A stretch of DNA of 64,000 nucleotides from Acetobacterium tundrae (GCF_008086615.1 NZ_RXYB01000001.1:124001-188000), one strand, 5' to 3'. Counted from the first letter of the stretch, positions 49,826 through 59,153 are shown. Made by a program: numbers and translations. Notes: generated from the letters alone by a model not told the origin.

Positions 49826-50928
49826 TTACTGTCACCTCCTTGTGCTGATGCCGCTTTTTTAGTAAACCGTGATTTGATGGAGCGGTATTTATTTGCGATG
49901 AAATTCCAGGTGAGCTCATTGGTACCCATTAAACCTTTTCGGTAAAAGAGAACAACAACCATTAGCAGAAATGAGAAAACGACCATTCTCAAACCAGGCC
50001 TGAAAATAGGAAGATCTAATCCGAAGGCCATGGGTTCATCAAGGAAGCGAAGCGCTTCTTGTCCTAAAGTAACAACAAAACTGGCAATTATAGTTCCTGA
50101 AATACTGCCCATACCACCAAGAACAATAATGAGCAAGAAGTTATAAGTTAAGGTGAAATAGAATTGTTTTGGATCGACTGTACCCAGAAGTGCTGCGTAT
50201 AAGCCACCGCCAATTCCGGTAAAAAAAGCGCTGATTAAAAAGGAGGTCATCTTGGTTTTGAATAAACTGACTCCCATCGCTTCGGCGGCAATTTCATCTT
50301 CTCGAACGGATTTAAAGGCGCGTCCATAGGAAGAATTTATAAGCAGGAAGCACGCGATAATGACAATTAATGCAATCCCGAAAGTCCACCAAAGACTGCT
50401 GATGGTTGGAATGCTTTTGATTCCAAGAGCACCATTTGTAATGGTTTGAGTATTGGTGAAGATAATTCTGATGATTTCAGAAAAACCAAGCGTGGCAATC
50501 GCTAAATAATCCCCTCGAAGTCGAAGACACGGTGAACCAATTAGAAAAGCAACGCCAGCAGATAAAAATCCACCAAGTATGAGTGCAACAACAAATGGTA
50601 ATTGAATATTTGCTAGCAAGGGTGCCATCGGCGCCAGGTAAAATATAGTTGAACGGAGTCCGACCGGAACGGTAAATATAGCGACTGTGTATGCTCCTAT
50701 AGCCATGAAACCAGCCTGACCCAGGGAAAATTGTCCGGTAAAACCATTAACTAAATTCATGGATAAAGCAACAATTGTATAAATCGCGCTAAGATTTAAG
50801 AGCCTGCGCATGAAAGAATTAACAAATTGATCCGCAATACCGATACCAATTAAAACTAAAACTAAAAAAACGACTGTTTTCCAATGCTTTTTTAAGTAGG
50901 CACCTAAACTGTTCTGAGTATTTTTCAT
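49822..50928 (-). CDS. livM: Branched-chain amino acid ABC transporter permease LivM
   Basis: A 368-residue permease with about nine membrane segments. Typical LivM features are SMNLVNGFTGQFSLGQAGFMAIGAYTVA split over two lines of the protein, the coupling loop GRAFKSVREDEIAAEAMGV and the LGGMGSISGTIIAS block. It lies between livG and livH in the same direction. GGGGGG lies before ATG 50928. Confidence 0.93.
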   Translation of the reverse strand: MKNTQNSLGAYLKKHWKTVVFLVLVLIGIGIADQFVNSFMRRLLNLSAIYTIVALSMNLVNGFTGQFSLGQAGFMAIGAYTVAIFTVPVGLRSTIFYLAPMAPLLANIQLPFVVALILGGFLSAGVAFLIGSPCLRLRGDYLAIATLGFSEIIRIIFTNTQTITNGALGIKSIPTISSLWWTFGIALIVIIACFLLINSSYGRAFKSVREDEIAAEAMGVSLFKTKMTSFLISAFFTGIGGGLYAALLGTVDPKQFYFTLTYNFLLIIVLGGMGSISGTIIASFVVTLGQEALRFLDEPMAFGLDLPIFRPGLRMVVFSFLLMVVVLFYRKGLMGTNELTWNFIANKYRSIKSRFTKKAASAQGGDSK

Positions 50929-50942
50929 TTCTGGTACCCCCC

Positions 50943-51848
50943 CTAAACCTTTTCAACTTGTTTTTTGCCAAGAATTCCGTTGGGAAGAAACAAGAGAATA
51001 ATAATTAAAATAATAAAAGCAACTGCATCTCGATAACCGGTCAGTGAAGGGAAGAAGGCAACCATTAGAACTTCAGAAAATCCAAGGATAAGACCCCCAA
51101 GAACAGCTCCCTTAACATTACCGATGCCACCGATAACAGCGGCGATGAAACATTTTAATCCGGGAACAACACCCATGAGCGGTAATACCGATGGATATTT
51201 CATGCACCACAAAAGTGCACCAACAGCGGCAAGACCGGAACCAATTGCAAAGGTTGAGGAAATGACGTTATCGATTTTAATACCCATCAATTTTGCGGTG
51301 TCATAATCGACAGATACGGCTCGCATTGCCATCCCAACTTTTGTTTTGTTGATAATAAAAAGCAGTACTGTCATGAGAAAAAAAGCAACAATTGGGATAA
51401 CAATGGAAACCGGCTGAATGGATAATCCTCCAACGAAAATAGGCGTCGTCATAACTGGAAATTCCGGGAATGCTTGAGGTTTGCCTGAGAAAAGATAGGT
51501 TGCTAAATTTTCAAGCAAAAAAGAAACCCCTATAGCAGAGATTAAAAGTGATGTTTTTGGTGCTTCACGCAATGGGCGATAAGCCATTCGCTCAATTCCG
51601 GCACCTAAAAGCATCGTTAGTAAAATTGTAATAATAAATGTCACATACCATGGGAGAAAAAAGACTGAAATCCCAAAATATGCAAAATAAGCAGCCATCA
51701 TGAATATGTCGCCATGGGCAAAATTGATAAGCTTTAATATTCCATAAACCATTGTATAGCCAATGGCAATTAAGGCATATAAACTTCCAAGCGATAATCC
51801 GTTAATGAGTTGCTGTAAGAATGTTGAAAGTGTCATTCCGACGACCAT
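50943..51848 (-). CDS. livH: Branched-chain amino acid ABC transporter permease LivH
   Basis: A 301-residue permease with about eight membrane segments and LivH motifs LINGLSLGSLYALIAIGYTMVYG, INFAHGDIFMMAAY, the coupling loop VGMAMRAVSVDYDTAKLMGI and IGGIGNVKGAVLGGLILG. The start at ATG 51848 follows GAGGT; the frame stays open to 51911 but that extension has no ribosome site. It is the second gene of the operon, after the binding protein. Confidence 0.92.
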   Translation of the reverse strand: MVVGMTLSTFLQQLINGLSLGSLYALIAIGYTMVYGILKLINFAHGDIFMMAAYFAYFGISVFFLPWYVTFIITILLTMLLGAGIERMAYRPLREAPKTSLLISAIGVSFLLENLATYLFSGKPQAFPEFPVMTTPIFVGGLSIQPVSIVIPIVAFFLMTVLLFIINKTKVGMAMRAVSVDYDTAKLMGIKIDNVISSTFAIGSGLAAVGALLWCMKYPSVLPLMGVVPGLKCFIAAVIGGIGNVKGAVLGGLILGFSEVLMVAFFPSLTGYRDAVAFIILIIILLFLPNGILGKKQVEKV

Positions 51849-51945
51849 AATTATAACCTCATTTATATCTTTAGAATTGAATTGAGGGTATCCAAAAACA
51901 AATACCCTCAAAGTTTAAACTATCTCATTCGTATTGATGTTTGTT

Positions 51946-53112
51946 TTATTGGGTAATGGTAACAGTGTCCAAATAAGTGAATTTACCATCTTTGACAACT
52001 TTTACAATGGCACTATTCTTTTCAGCGTCGCCATTGGCATTAATGGTGATAACACCGGTAGCACCTTCAAAATTAGTTGTTGTAGCCAGGGCATCTCGAA
52101 TGGCTTGTGGATCAGCAGATCCGGCGCGTTCAATGGCATCCATGAGCATCATGTAACCGTCATAACCAAGAGCCGTTACTGCGGGTACATTTTGACGATC
52201 AGGATAAAGTTTTTTATATTCTGCTACAAAAGTTTTTCCTGCTTCAGTTGGGGGGTTGGTATCATCAAAGAACGTTGACATAACAGCACCTTCAACATCA
52301 GCTCCACCGACAGTGATAAACTCGTTGGTTTCCCATGTATCCCCACCGATAATTGGACAAGTAATGCCAAGTGCACGGGCTTGTTTAATGAGTAAAGCGG
52401 ATTCTGTGTAATTACCAGGTGCAAAGATTACATCTGGGTTGGTTGCTTTGATATTGGTTAAAATACCGTTGAAATCCTGGTCGCCGGTGTTATAGTTACC
52501 AGTAGAAACAATTGCACTGGCATCACCGCTTAATTTTGTAAATGCATCGGTGAAAAATTTAGCTAAGCCAACAGAATAGTCATTGGAAACTTCCTGAACA
52601 ATGGCAACCTTTTTGGCACCCAAAGTTTTGTATGCATAGTTGGCCATTACAGTTCCCTGGAAAGGATCCAAGAAACAGACGCGGAAATAATAATCATTTC
52701 CTAATGTAACTTGTGGATTTGTTGCGGACAGAGCAATAGCTGGAATCTTATTTGATTTCACAATGTCACCAGCTGCCATGGAAAGTGAAGATCCCCAGGA
52801 ACCCAGTATCGCACAAACTTTGTCTTTCTCGATTAATCGAGCTGCGGCGGTAGTCGCTTCGGCCTTGTCTGATTTATTATCAGCAACGACAAGTTCTACC
52901 TTTTTGCCTAATACCTCAGGGTGTAATTGGTTGGCCAATTGAACCCCTTCAAGTTCTAATTCTCCACCGGAAGCATTTGCACCGGTTAAAGGTTCGAATA
53001 CACCTACTTTGATAACGTCGCTGTTATCTGAAGAAGTAGATGATCCAGAGCATCCTGCGGTCATGGTAGCAACTAATGCTAAGCATAACAGCAATGATAG
53101 TGATTTTTTCAT
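51946..53112 (-). CDS. livK: Branched-chain amino acid substrate-binding lipoprotein
   Basis: A 388-residue type I periplasmic-binding protein of the LivJ/LivK family, anchored as a lipoprotein: signal peptide MKKSLSLLLCLALVATMTAGC with the lipobox Cys at residue 21, followed by a Ser-rich linker. The mature domain begins IKVGVFEPLTGANASGGELE and includes VPAVTALGYDGYMMLMDAI. It captures branched-chain or related amino acids for LivHMGF. GAGGAGG precedes ATG 53112. Spacing of 97 bases to livH and the shared orientation suggest one operon with a higher level of the binding protein. livK is chosen over livJ only by convention. Confidence 0.9.
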   Translation of the reverse strand: MKKSLSLLLCLALVATMTAGCSGSSTSSDNSDVIKVGVFEPLTGANASGGELELEGVQLANQLHPEVLGKKVELVVADNKSDKAEATTAAARLIEKDKVCAILGSWGSSLSMAAGDIVKSNKIPAIALSATNPQVTLGNDYYFRVCFLDPFQGTVMANYAYKTLGAKKVAIVQEVSNDYSVGLAKFFTDAFTKLSGDASAIVSTGNYNTGDQDFNGILTNIKATNPDVIFAPGNYTESALLIKQARALGITCPIIGGDTWETNEFITVGGADVEGAVMSTFFDDTNPPTEAGKTFVAEYKKLYPDRQNVPAVTALGYDGYMMLMDAIERAGSADPQAIRDALATTTNFEGATGVITINANGDAEKNSAIVKVVKDGKFTYLDTVTITQ

Positions 53113-53159
53113 GGTAAAGTCCTCCTCTTTTTTTTCATTCCTTAAATTTACCTTTGGTT

Positions 53160-53189
53160 ATTATACCAAAACTTAAGGTTTCATTGCAA
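53160..53189 (-). promoter_or_regulatory. Promoter of the liv operon
   Basis: On the minus strand TTGCAA (53184-53189) and TATAAT (53160-53165) are 18 bases apart. The binding-protein gene begins 48 bases downstream of the -10 element. Confidence 0.6.
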
Positions 53190-53285
53190 GGTTATATTGA
53201 AAAAATGTTTGAAGACTGCGGACACTTGTCTATTATTTTTTATTTGCTAAAAAAATGGCTAATTACAGCAGGTGAGTTGAATTTA

Positions 53286-54812
53286 TCAAATGGTACGTTT
53301 GTAAATTGAATTCATTTGTTTCATCCAGTCGATGTCAATTTGTGATAAACCATCTCGAGTCATTCTAAAAAGCCAATTATTATTTATTGTTCCAGGCTTG
53401 TTCATTCGGGTATCGTTTCCAAAGCCGCAAATATCCTGGATGGGGAGAATTACTAAATTGGCAACGCTTTGCCAAAGGGTATGAATAAATGCCCGGCAGG
53501 ATAAACTGTGATATCCGCCAATCTGCCATTGGTTTTCCCATTGATCGTTATAACCGCAATAGTCAAATGCATAGGTTCGTTGCGCTATAGAATATTCAAA
53601 CAGGGTGCCTAAGAGGGTGTTATTATCATGAGTGCCAGAGTAGACGACCATATTTGGTTTGTAATTATGTGGCAGGTGGATATTGTCGTTGTTATCCATA
53701 AAAGCGAATTCCATGATTCGCATTCCTGGAAAACCTGTTTGATACAGAAGTTCGGTGAGTGCAACGTCCTGTAGTCCAAGATCTTCTGCAATAATATTGG
53801 GATTGGGGAAACAATTATTTAAAGCATTAAAAAAATCAATGCCAGGTCCAGAAACCCATCGACCATTTTTAGCAGTTGGTTCAGATGCGGGGATAGACCA
53901 GTAGGCAGAAAAACTTCGAAAATGGTCAATCCGAACGTAGTCATAGGTTAGTAGAGCTGTTTTTAATCGATTCATCCACCATGAATAGCCATTTTCTTTC
54001 ATGACATCCCACCGATAAAGGGGATTGCCCCAAAGTTGACCATTCTCAGAAAAATAGTCGGGAGGAACACCGGCAACTTCAAGAGGATAACCTTTATTAT
54101 TCAATTGGAAAAGTTCGGGATGACTCCACACATCTGAACTAGTATGAGCAACATAAATAGGAAGGTCACCGATGATCTTAATTCCTTTTGAATTGGCATA
54201 GTTTTTAAGATCTCGCCATTGTTTATCATATGCATATTGAAGAAAGTTATGATAATTAATTTCTTCTGCTAATTTTGCTCGCGCAGAAGAAAGGGCCGAC
54301 GGGTTACGATGAACAAGGTTTGTATCAATCCACTTCGTCCAATCATTTTCAGAAAAAAAATCTGAAAGAGCCGAGTAAAGAGAAAAATCGGGAAGCCATT
54401 CACTATTGGCTTCACAATAATTCCGGATTCTTTCATTTTGCTTGTGAGTTAAACGAGAGAAGGCGAGTTTGAAGATTGTTTTACGATTTTTAATAAGAGT
54501 TGAGTAATTAATTGAATAAGGTGAATCAAAAGACTGACAACTTGATAGTTCATCTTTTGATAACAAATCCCATTGAAAAAGGATGTCCAAATCAATCAGG
54601 AGAGGGTTGCCGGCAAAAGCTGAAATGCTTTTATAAGGCGAAAAATAGTCATCTACTGGTCCGGTTGGAAGGATTTGCCAATAGGTGAAATTCATACTAA
54701 CAAGAAGATCAATAAAATTTTGAGCTTCCAGACCTAAAGTACCAATGCCATAGTCACCCGGAAGGGATGAAATGTGCATGAGAACTCCGCTTGAACGTTT
54801 TGTTAACTGCAT
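53286..54812 (-). CDS. malQ: 4-alpha-glucanotransferase (amylomaltase)
   Basis: A 508-residue GH77 enzyme that transfers alpha-1,4-glucan segments in glycogen or maltodextrin metabolism. Typical motifs are RSSGVLMHISSLPGDYGIGTLG near the start, the DLPIYVAHTSSDVWSHPELFQL region, the nucleophile Asp in YDYVRIDHFRSF, the acid/base Glu in NIIAEDLGLQ and YSGTHDNNTLLGT. It begins one base after the hslO stop, so the two are probably co-transcribed although functionally unrelated. No other glycogen gene is in the window. Confidence 0.94.
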   Translation of the reverse strand: MQLTKRSSGVLMHISSLPGDYGIGTLGLEAQNFIDLLVSMNFTYWQILPTGPVDDYFSPYKSISAFAGNPLLIDLDILFQWDLLSKDELSSCQSFDSPYSINYSTLIKNRKTIFKLAFSRLTHKQNERIRNYCEANSEWLPDFSLYSALSDFFSENDWTKWIDTNLVHRNPSALSSARAKLAEEINYHNFLQYAYDKQWRDLKNYANSKGIKIIGDLPIYVAHTSSDVWSHPELFQLNNKGYPLEVAGVPPDYFSENGQLWGNPLYRWDVMKENGYSWWMNRLKTALLTYDYVRIDHFRSFSAYWSIPASEPTAKNGRWVSGPGIDFFNALNNCFPNPNIIAEDLGLQDVALTELLYQTGFPGMRIMEFAFMDNNDNIHLPHNYKPNMVVYSGTHDNNTLLGTLFEYSIAQRTYAFDYCGYNDQWENQWQIGGYHSLSCRAFIHTLWQSVANLVILPIQDICGFGNDTRMNKPGTINNNWLFRMTRDGLSQIDIDWMKQMNSIYKRTI

Positions 54813-54813
54813 T

Positions 54814-55707
54814 TTATTCCCCTTTTTTTATTTCATTTTGAATAAGATCGACGATCGATTGAAGTTGTTCAGGTGTAAAATGATATTTTTTTTGACAAAA
54901 ATCACATTTGATTTCAATAATTTCCTGATCAGCAATAATATCGATGAGATCCGCTGTGCCAATGGCAGTGAGGGCTTTTATGACGCGATTACGGGAACAG
55001 TCGCAGAAAAAATGGGCTTCTTCTGTTTCTGAGATTTTCACCCCAATATTTTTAAAGAGCTCTGCTAAAATATTTTCTGGGGATTTTCCTTCGTCTAATA
55101 GTTTGGTCATGGAAGGAGTACTTGCCAATGCCTTTTCCAGGGCATCAATGGTTGCATCATCGGTATCAGGCATCAGCTGAATAATAAAACCGCCTGCTTG
55201 TTTAACAGAACCATCTTCATTTAACAGAATGCCCAAAGATACAGAAGTCGGAATCTGTTCCGACTGGGCATAATAATAGGTCAAATCTTCGGCTATTTCT
55301 CCACTTATTAAAGGGGAATATCCCACATAAGGTTCTTTAAGGCCAATGTCTTTCAAAATATTTAAAGCACCTTCGCCGATAGCTTCTGAAACAGCCATGG
55401 GTGACTTGTATGAATCATTTAAATTATTTGCATAAGGATAACCTTTAACATTACCGTTAGCATCTGCAGTTACTAATAAACCCCTCACAGGACCATCTCC
55501 TGCTATCTTTAGGGTGATCACTTCATCAGCATTTTTCATCATAGACCCCATTAAGGATCCCGCGGTAAGAAGTCGACCCAGGGCTTGAGTTACAACGGGG
55601 CTGGTTTGATGGATTGTATGTGCAGTTTCAACAATGTTTCGTGTTGTGGCGGCAAATACTCGAATTTGTCCATTTCCGGCGGTGGCTTTCACTACATAAT
55701 CTGGCAT
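54814..55707 (-). CDS. hslO: Hsp33 redox-regulated chaperone
   Basis: A 297-residue Hsp33. The N-terminal domain is recognisable from GQIRVFAATTRNIVETA and the C-terminal zinc site from HFFCDCSRNRV and IEIKCDFCQKKYHF (CxC and CxxC). On oxidation the four cysteines form disulfides and the protein becomes a holdase. AGAGGTGAAAT precedes ATG 55707. A hairpin separates it from rlmH upstream. Together with MsrAB and GshF nearby, it fits an oxidative-stress defence, although these genes are in different units. Confidence 0.94.
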   Translation of the reverse strand: MPDYVVKATAGNGQIRVFAATTRNIVETAHTIHQTSPVVTQALGRLLTAGSLMGSMMKNADEVITLKIAGDGPVRGLLVTADANGNVKGYPYANNLNDSYKSPMAVSEAIGEGALNILKDIGLKEPYVGYSPLISGEIAEDLTYYYAQSEQIPTSVSLGILLNEDGSVKQAGGFIIQLMPDTDDATIDALEKALASTPSMTKLLDEGKSPENILAELFKNIGVKISETEEAHFFCDCSRNRVIKALTAIGTADLIDIIADQEIIEIKCDFCQKKYHFTPEQLQSIVDLIQNEIKKGE

Positions 55708-55747
55708 ATTTCACCTCTTAGTTTAATAATTTTGAGTAAATCTAATG

Positions 55748-55783
55748 AAGCATCCAAATGACAATTGTTTCATCTGGATGCTT
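55748..55783 (-). terminator. Hairpin between rlmH and hslO
   Basis: AAGCATCCA and TGGATGCTT form a 9-bp stem, extended by an inner ATGA/TCAT pairing. No strong T-run follows on the minus strand, so it may be an attenuator or weak terminator after rlmH. Confidence 0.5.
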
Positions 55784-55816
55784 AAGCAGAATTTTATAAT
55801 AACTTCCACAGAAGTC

Positions 55817-56296
55817 TTATTTATGATAGGTTTCTCCACGATTGATTTTAAAGGCACGATACAATTGTTCTAAAAGCAAGACGCGAAAGAGCTGATGGGG
55901 GAAAGTCATTTCAGAAAAAGATAATTTCCAGTTTGAACAATTGGTAATTTCTGATGATAACCCGATTGAGCCGCCAATAACAAAAGTAAGTTGGCTTTTT
56001 CCTTGAATTCCATAGTTTTCAATTTTTTTTGCGAAAGCTGGAGAATCCATTTGATGTCCATGGATTTCAAGGGTTATTAGAATGTCTTCATCTCTTAAAT
56101 AAGGAAGAATTCGTTTTCCCTCAATTTCCAAGGCTTTCATTCGTTGGGCATCACTTGATTTTTCAGGGATTTTTTCATCTTTAACTTCAATTATCTCCAG
56201 ACGACAATAAGCGCTTAAGCGCTTTAAATATTCGCTAATCGCTGATTTAAGGTACTTTTCTTTGATTTTCCCCACCGCGACAATTCGGATATTCAT
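55817..56296 (-). CDS. rlmH: 23S rRNA (pseudouridine1915-N3)-methyltransferase RlmH
   Basis: A 159-residue SPOUT methyltransferase that modifies pseudouridine 1915 in helix 69 of 23S rRNA. The full pattern is visible: MNIRIVAVGKIKEKYLKSAISEYLKRL at the start in parts, ALEIEGKRIL, the knot FVIGGSIGLSSEI and the C-terminal EQLYRAFKINRGETYHK. The length is normal. Its ATG follows immediately after the stop codon of a 29-codon gene, so translation of the two is probably coupled. Confidence 0.96.
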   Translation of the reverse strand: MNIRIVAVGKIKEKYLKSAISEYLKRLSAYCRLEIIEVKDEKIPEKSSDAQRMKALEIEGKRILPYLRDEDILITLEIHGHQMDSPAFAKKIENYGIQGKSQLTFVIGGSIGLSSEITNCSNWKLSFSEMTFPHQLFRVLLLEQLYRAFKINRGETYHK

Positions 56297-56386
56297 TTAG
56301 AATGCATATAACGCAAGCATACTAACAGCAATGACAGCAACCAATACTAATGCGCCAATACGATACCATTTATTTTTTGTGTGCAT
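56297..56386 (-). CDS. 29-residue single-pass membrane peptide
   Basis: A 29-codon gene: the start ATG (56386) follows a strong GGAGG at 8-base spacing, and the TAA stop is directly followed by the rlmH ATG. The product has a short basic N-terminus (MHTKNKWYRI), one hydrophobic helix of about 17 residues (GALVLVAVIAVSMLALY) and almost no C-terminal tail, so it would insert in the membrane with the C-terminus outside. The good ribosome site and exact junction argue for a real gene or a leader peptide for rlmH. I do not recognise a family. Confidence 0.7.
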   Translation of the reverse strand: MHTKNKWYRIGALVLVAVIAVSMLALYAF

Positions 56387-56478
56387 AATTTTTTTCCTCC
56401 AAAGGATTGATATTTTTCTAAATATAGTTTACAATAAATAAGTCGGAATTGCAACAGTTGGAATTAAAACATTATCAA

Positions 56479-56555
56479 CGGGGTGTGGCTCAGCTTGGTA
56501 GAGCGCATGGTTCGGGACCATGAGGCCGGAGGTTCAAATCCTCTCACTCCGACCA
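56479..56555 (+). tRNA. tRNA-Pro (anticodon CGG)
   Basis: The acceptor stem CGGGGTG pairs with CACTCCG; the D arm is GCTCAGCTTGGTAGAGC; the anticodon stem CATGG/CCATG holds loop TTCGGGA with anticodon CGG and G37; the T arm reads GGAGGTTCAAATCCTC; and the 3' CCA is encoded. It reads proline CCG codons. A strong terminator lies 84 bases downstream. Confidence 0.97.
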
Positions 56556-56638
56556 TTTCTTTATTTTATCGATATTCAGGATCTTGAAAAAGGTGCTGTT
56601 TTTATAGATAAACATAAATCTTTCTTACTGAATTGATC

Positions 56639-56668
56639 GAATCAACATTTTTGTTGATTCTTTTTTTT
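56639..56668 (+). terminator. Rho-independent terminator after tRNA-Pro
   Basis: GAATCAACA and TGTTGATTC form a perfect 9-bp stem around TTTT, followed by eight T residues. Confidence 0.9.
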
Positions 56669-56986
56669 GGGTTAAAATGACAGGACTAAATAATTTCTGG
56701 CTATCATTTTTGGCGTGAAGTACTGGTCGACTAAAACCATGAAAATAGTAAAAGAAATTTATATTATAATATTGAACAGAAATCGATTAATAAATTGAAA
56801 ACAGAAAATACACTGAATATAGGAAAAATAATAAAATTGCAAGGTGAATATCGGAATAATAACGATTACATTTGATTAATACAGTAAATATACAAAACAT
56901 ACTAAAGTAGTGATTGACTTTGGTAATGAATACGAGCGCAAAGAATTTATAAAAATATTTATAATTATAATTTTTATTGTTGCTTA
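56669..56986. other. AT-rich stretch without a recognisable gene
   Basis: No open frame with a ribosome site, no RNA motif and no repeat was recognised. Codon-like composition is absent, and it leads into the gene remnants that follow, so it may be part of a decayed locus. Confidence 0.5.
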
Positions 56987-57164
56987 ATGGAAGTGGATGA
57001 GTTTAAAGTAAATCTTGGAATAATCAAAAATTCTGCAGTGATTATCGATTTAGAATTGCTTCAATGTGAAAGGAGAAAGATCGGGGTTAAATGTCAGCTC
57101 GTTCCCAGGTGGTTACGAAGCAACCGACGACGAAATCGACAAAATGACTAAAAAAATGTTTTAA
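56987..57164 (+). pseudogene. Possible frameshifted gene remnant
   Basis: Two overlapping short frames look partly protein-like. The first (56987-57151) begins MEVDEFKVNLGIIKNSAVII and turns into arginine-rich nonsense after about residue 27. The second (57066-57164) ends with GLNVSSFPGGYEATDDEID followed by KMTKKMF and a stop. The first looks coding at its start and the second at its end, as expected if one frame were broken by a frameshift near 57065. No family is recognised. It lies next to a truncated TetR gene and a long inverted repeat. Confidence 0.4.
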
Positions 57165-57218
57165 CAAAGAATAACGTCAACAAGAAGTTTATATGAATTC
57201 TTTATTGACTTTATGAGA

Positions 57219-57276
57219 AAAAGAGGGTGTACCTAACCAAATTAATCTGTTAATTTGGTTAGGTACATCCTCTTTT
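57219..57276. repeat. 27-bp near-perfect inverted repeat with 4-base loop
   Basis: The arms at 57219-57245 and 57250-57276 are reverse complements at 26 of 27 positions (one G-T) around TCTG. The core ACCTAACCAAATTAA is AT-rich, so it differs from ordinary terminators. T-rich sequence flanks the right arm. The truncated TetR frame runs into it from the right. It may be a bidirectional terminator or a miniature element that interrupted the gene. Confidence 0.7.
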
Positions 57277-57472
57277 CTATTTGGTAATATTCGGAGTATA
57301 TTTCATGGACAATATTATCCTTTGTTTTAAAGTAATAGGTAAATAGACCAATGGGCATACCAGCTGTTTCTACAATATCTTTTATTCTTGTTTTCTCATA
57401 GCCCTGGGTATAAAATAGTTGTTTAGCGGTTTGGTAAAGATGATTTCGTGTCTGGACACCTTTTTCGTACAT
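57242..57472 (-). pseudogene. TetR-family regulator reduced to its DNA-binding domain
   Basis: A 76-residue product that contains only the N-terminal TetR helix-turn-helix (TRNHLYQTAKQLFYTQGYEKTRIKDIVETAG then FTYYFKTKDNIVHEIY, read in two parts). TetR proteins are normally about 190 residues, so the ligand-binding domain is missing. The last residues (MYLTKLTD) are encoded inside the right arm of the inverted repeat at 57219-57276, which suggests that the original gene was cut there. AAGGAGAA precedes ATG 57472, so it may still be translated, possibly as a small DNA-binding protein. Confidence 0.65.
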
Positions 57473-57656
57473 GGTATTCTCCTTATCTGGTTCTAATGTT
57501 TAAAGATAGCATATTTTGAGAACAAGAACAAGGAAGTAACGAGATTAATCTATTATATTTGCATTTTAGTTTATCATTAGGGTATTTATAATAATAAAGA
57601 GAGGTATATATGTTTTGAATGTAGTTATGAAACACGTTACGAGAGGTGATGAAAAA

Positions 57657-58025
57657 ATGAAGAGGATCATTACGTTGGGATTAGACCAATATGAAAATTT
57701 TAGTGTAATTGAGCATTTGTCTTCAAAAGAATTTTCTGTTGTTCAGGCTGATTATTATGCGGATCTAATTTTCTACCAAGCATTTTTATGTATTATTAAC
57801 CCAGGGAGTTTGGAAAATGAGGTGCTTGATGACCTCACCCGTTTTTATTTGAATGTTGCAGATGATATGTCGATGACAATCATTTTTATAAAAGAAGTTC
57901 GTCTTCCTCAAATTCTGGAAAAGGAAATTTTAGCATATCGCGATTTCTCAGAGTTAGAGTCGGAGTTGGAGAATGTAATCACAAGTGCGTATCAAAAATA
58001 TTTAAAAAAAAATATTGTGTGCTAA
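57657..58025 (+). CDS. Hypothetical protein, 122 residues
   Basis: I do not recognise this protein. It is acidic, without membrane segments, and appears to be alpha/beta: [21 protein letters not shown] at the start, then strands such as [13 protein letters not shown] and [13 protein letters not shown]. The pattern is faintly like a receiver or Rossmann half-domain but no catalytic residues can be assigned. ATG 57657 was chosen because AGAGGTGAT lies before it. The stop lies 65 bases before the msrAB start, so the two may be co-transcribed. Confidence 0.6.
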   Translation: MKRIITLGLDQYENFSVIEHLSSKEFSVVQADYYADLIFYQAFLCIINPGSLENEVLDDLTRFYLNVADDMSMTIIFIKEVRLPQILEKEILAYRDFSELESELENVITSAYQKYLKKNIVC

Positions 58026-58090
58026 ATAACCTGAATAATTTTACAAGTCAAAAGAATAGGTTTAAAATACAGAAAAATGGAGGGATGAAT

Positions 58091-59053
58091 ATGATAAAAG
58101 AAATATATTTGGCAGGGGGATGCTTCTGGGGAACCGAGAAATATCTTGAGAATGTTAAAGGTATCATAGAAACTGAGGTTGGTTATGCAAATGGCAATAT
58201 GGAGAAACCAACATATGAAGAAGTGTGCCACCAAAATACTGGCCATGCTGAAACAGTAAAAGTAATCTATGATGAAAATAAAATCAGTTTAGCTTTCATT
58301 TTAGAGTTATTTTATGACGTCATCAATCCGGTAAGTATCAATAGACAGGGTGGTGATATAGGTACACAATATAGAACAGGAATATATTATATAAATCCCG
58401 AAGATGAAGAGATTATCAAAGACTCGCTTTTTCAACTGCAGAAAAAGTATCGGGAACGGGTAGTAATTGAAGTGAAGCCACTTTTGAATTATTTTAAGGC
58501 AGAAGCATATCATCAAAAATATTTGGATAAGAATCCGAATGGATATTGTCATATTGGAGCAGAAAAATTTGAAAAGGCAAACAATTCTGTTGATTTAAGT
58601 AAGAAATATCTAAAAAAATCGAGCAAGCTATTAAAGGAAAATTTATCAGAAGTTCAGTATGATGTAACACAGAATAATGCCACGGAAGCGCCTTTCCAAA
58701 ACGAGTATTTTAATGAATTCGAAGAAGGTATTTATATAGATATTACAACTGGACAACCACTCTTTATTTCAAGTGATAAGTTTGAATCGGGATGTGGATG
58801 GCCTAGTTTTGCTAAGCCGATTGATGAAAATATTATTGTGAAAAGCACAGACAAAACGAATAGAATGGTGCGTACTGAAGTAAGAAGCAAAATCGGTGAT
58901 GCACATCTGGGACACATTTTTGATGATGGGCCAAAAGAAATGGGTGGAATGAGATATTGTATCAACAGTGCCGCACTAAAGTTCATACCAAAAGATAAGA
59001 TGAAACAGGAAGGATATGCAGAATATATGCCACTCCTAACAAACAAAAAATAA
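58091..59053 (+). CDS. msrAB: Bifunctional methionine sulfoxide reductase MsrAB
   Basis: A 320-residue fusion. Residues 1 to about 160 are MsrA with the catalytic Cys in [12 protein letters not shown] and conserved [11 protein letters not shown] and AEAYHQKYL. Residues about 185-315 are MsrB with [25 protein letters not shown] and the catalytic Cys in [11 protein letters not shown]. Together they reduce both stereoisomers of methionine sulfoxide using thioredoxin. The start at ATG 58091 has GGAGG at 7 bases; ATG 58085 is too close. The fusion is usual in Firmicutes. GshF follows after 160 bases. Confidence 0.94.
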   Translation: MIKEIYLAGGCFWGTEKYLENVKGIIETEVGYANGNMEKPTYEEVCHQNTGHAETVKVIYDENKISLAFILELFYDVINPVSINRQGGDIGTQYRTGIYYINPEDEEIIKDSLFQLQKKYRERVVIEVKPLLNYFKAEAYHQKYLDKNPNGYCHIGAEKFEKANNSVDLSKKYLKKSSKLLKENLSEVQYDVTQNNATEAPFQNEYFNEFEEGIYIDITTGQPLFISSDKFESGCGWPSFAKPIDENIIVKSTDKTNRMVRTEVRSKIGDAHLGHIFDDGPKEMGGMRYCINSAALKFIPKDKMKQEGYAEYMPLLTNKK

Positions 59054-59147
59054 GTACTTGCTTTCAGGTGAAATCATGCAATTTAAAAAAAAATATATCC
59101 GACAAATCAAAGGGAATTAGGGTAGATAGAATTATTCGTTTTTATGG

Positions 59148-59153
59148 TATAAT
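59148..59153 (+). promoter_or_regulatory. Extended -10 promoter element for gshF
   Basis: TATAAT at 59148-59153 is preceded by TGG, an extended -10. No clear -35 is seen. It lies 60 bases before the gshF start, within a 160-base gap that is otherwise AT-rich. Confidence 0.55.
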
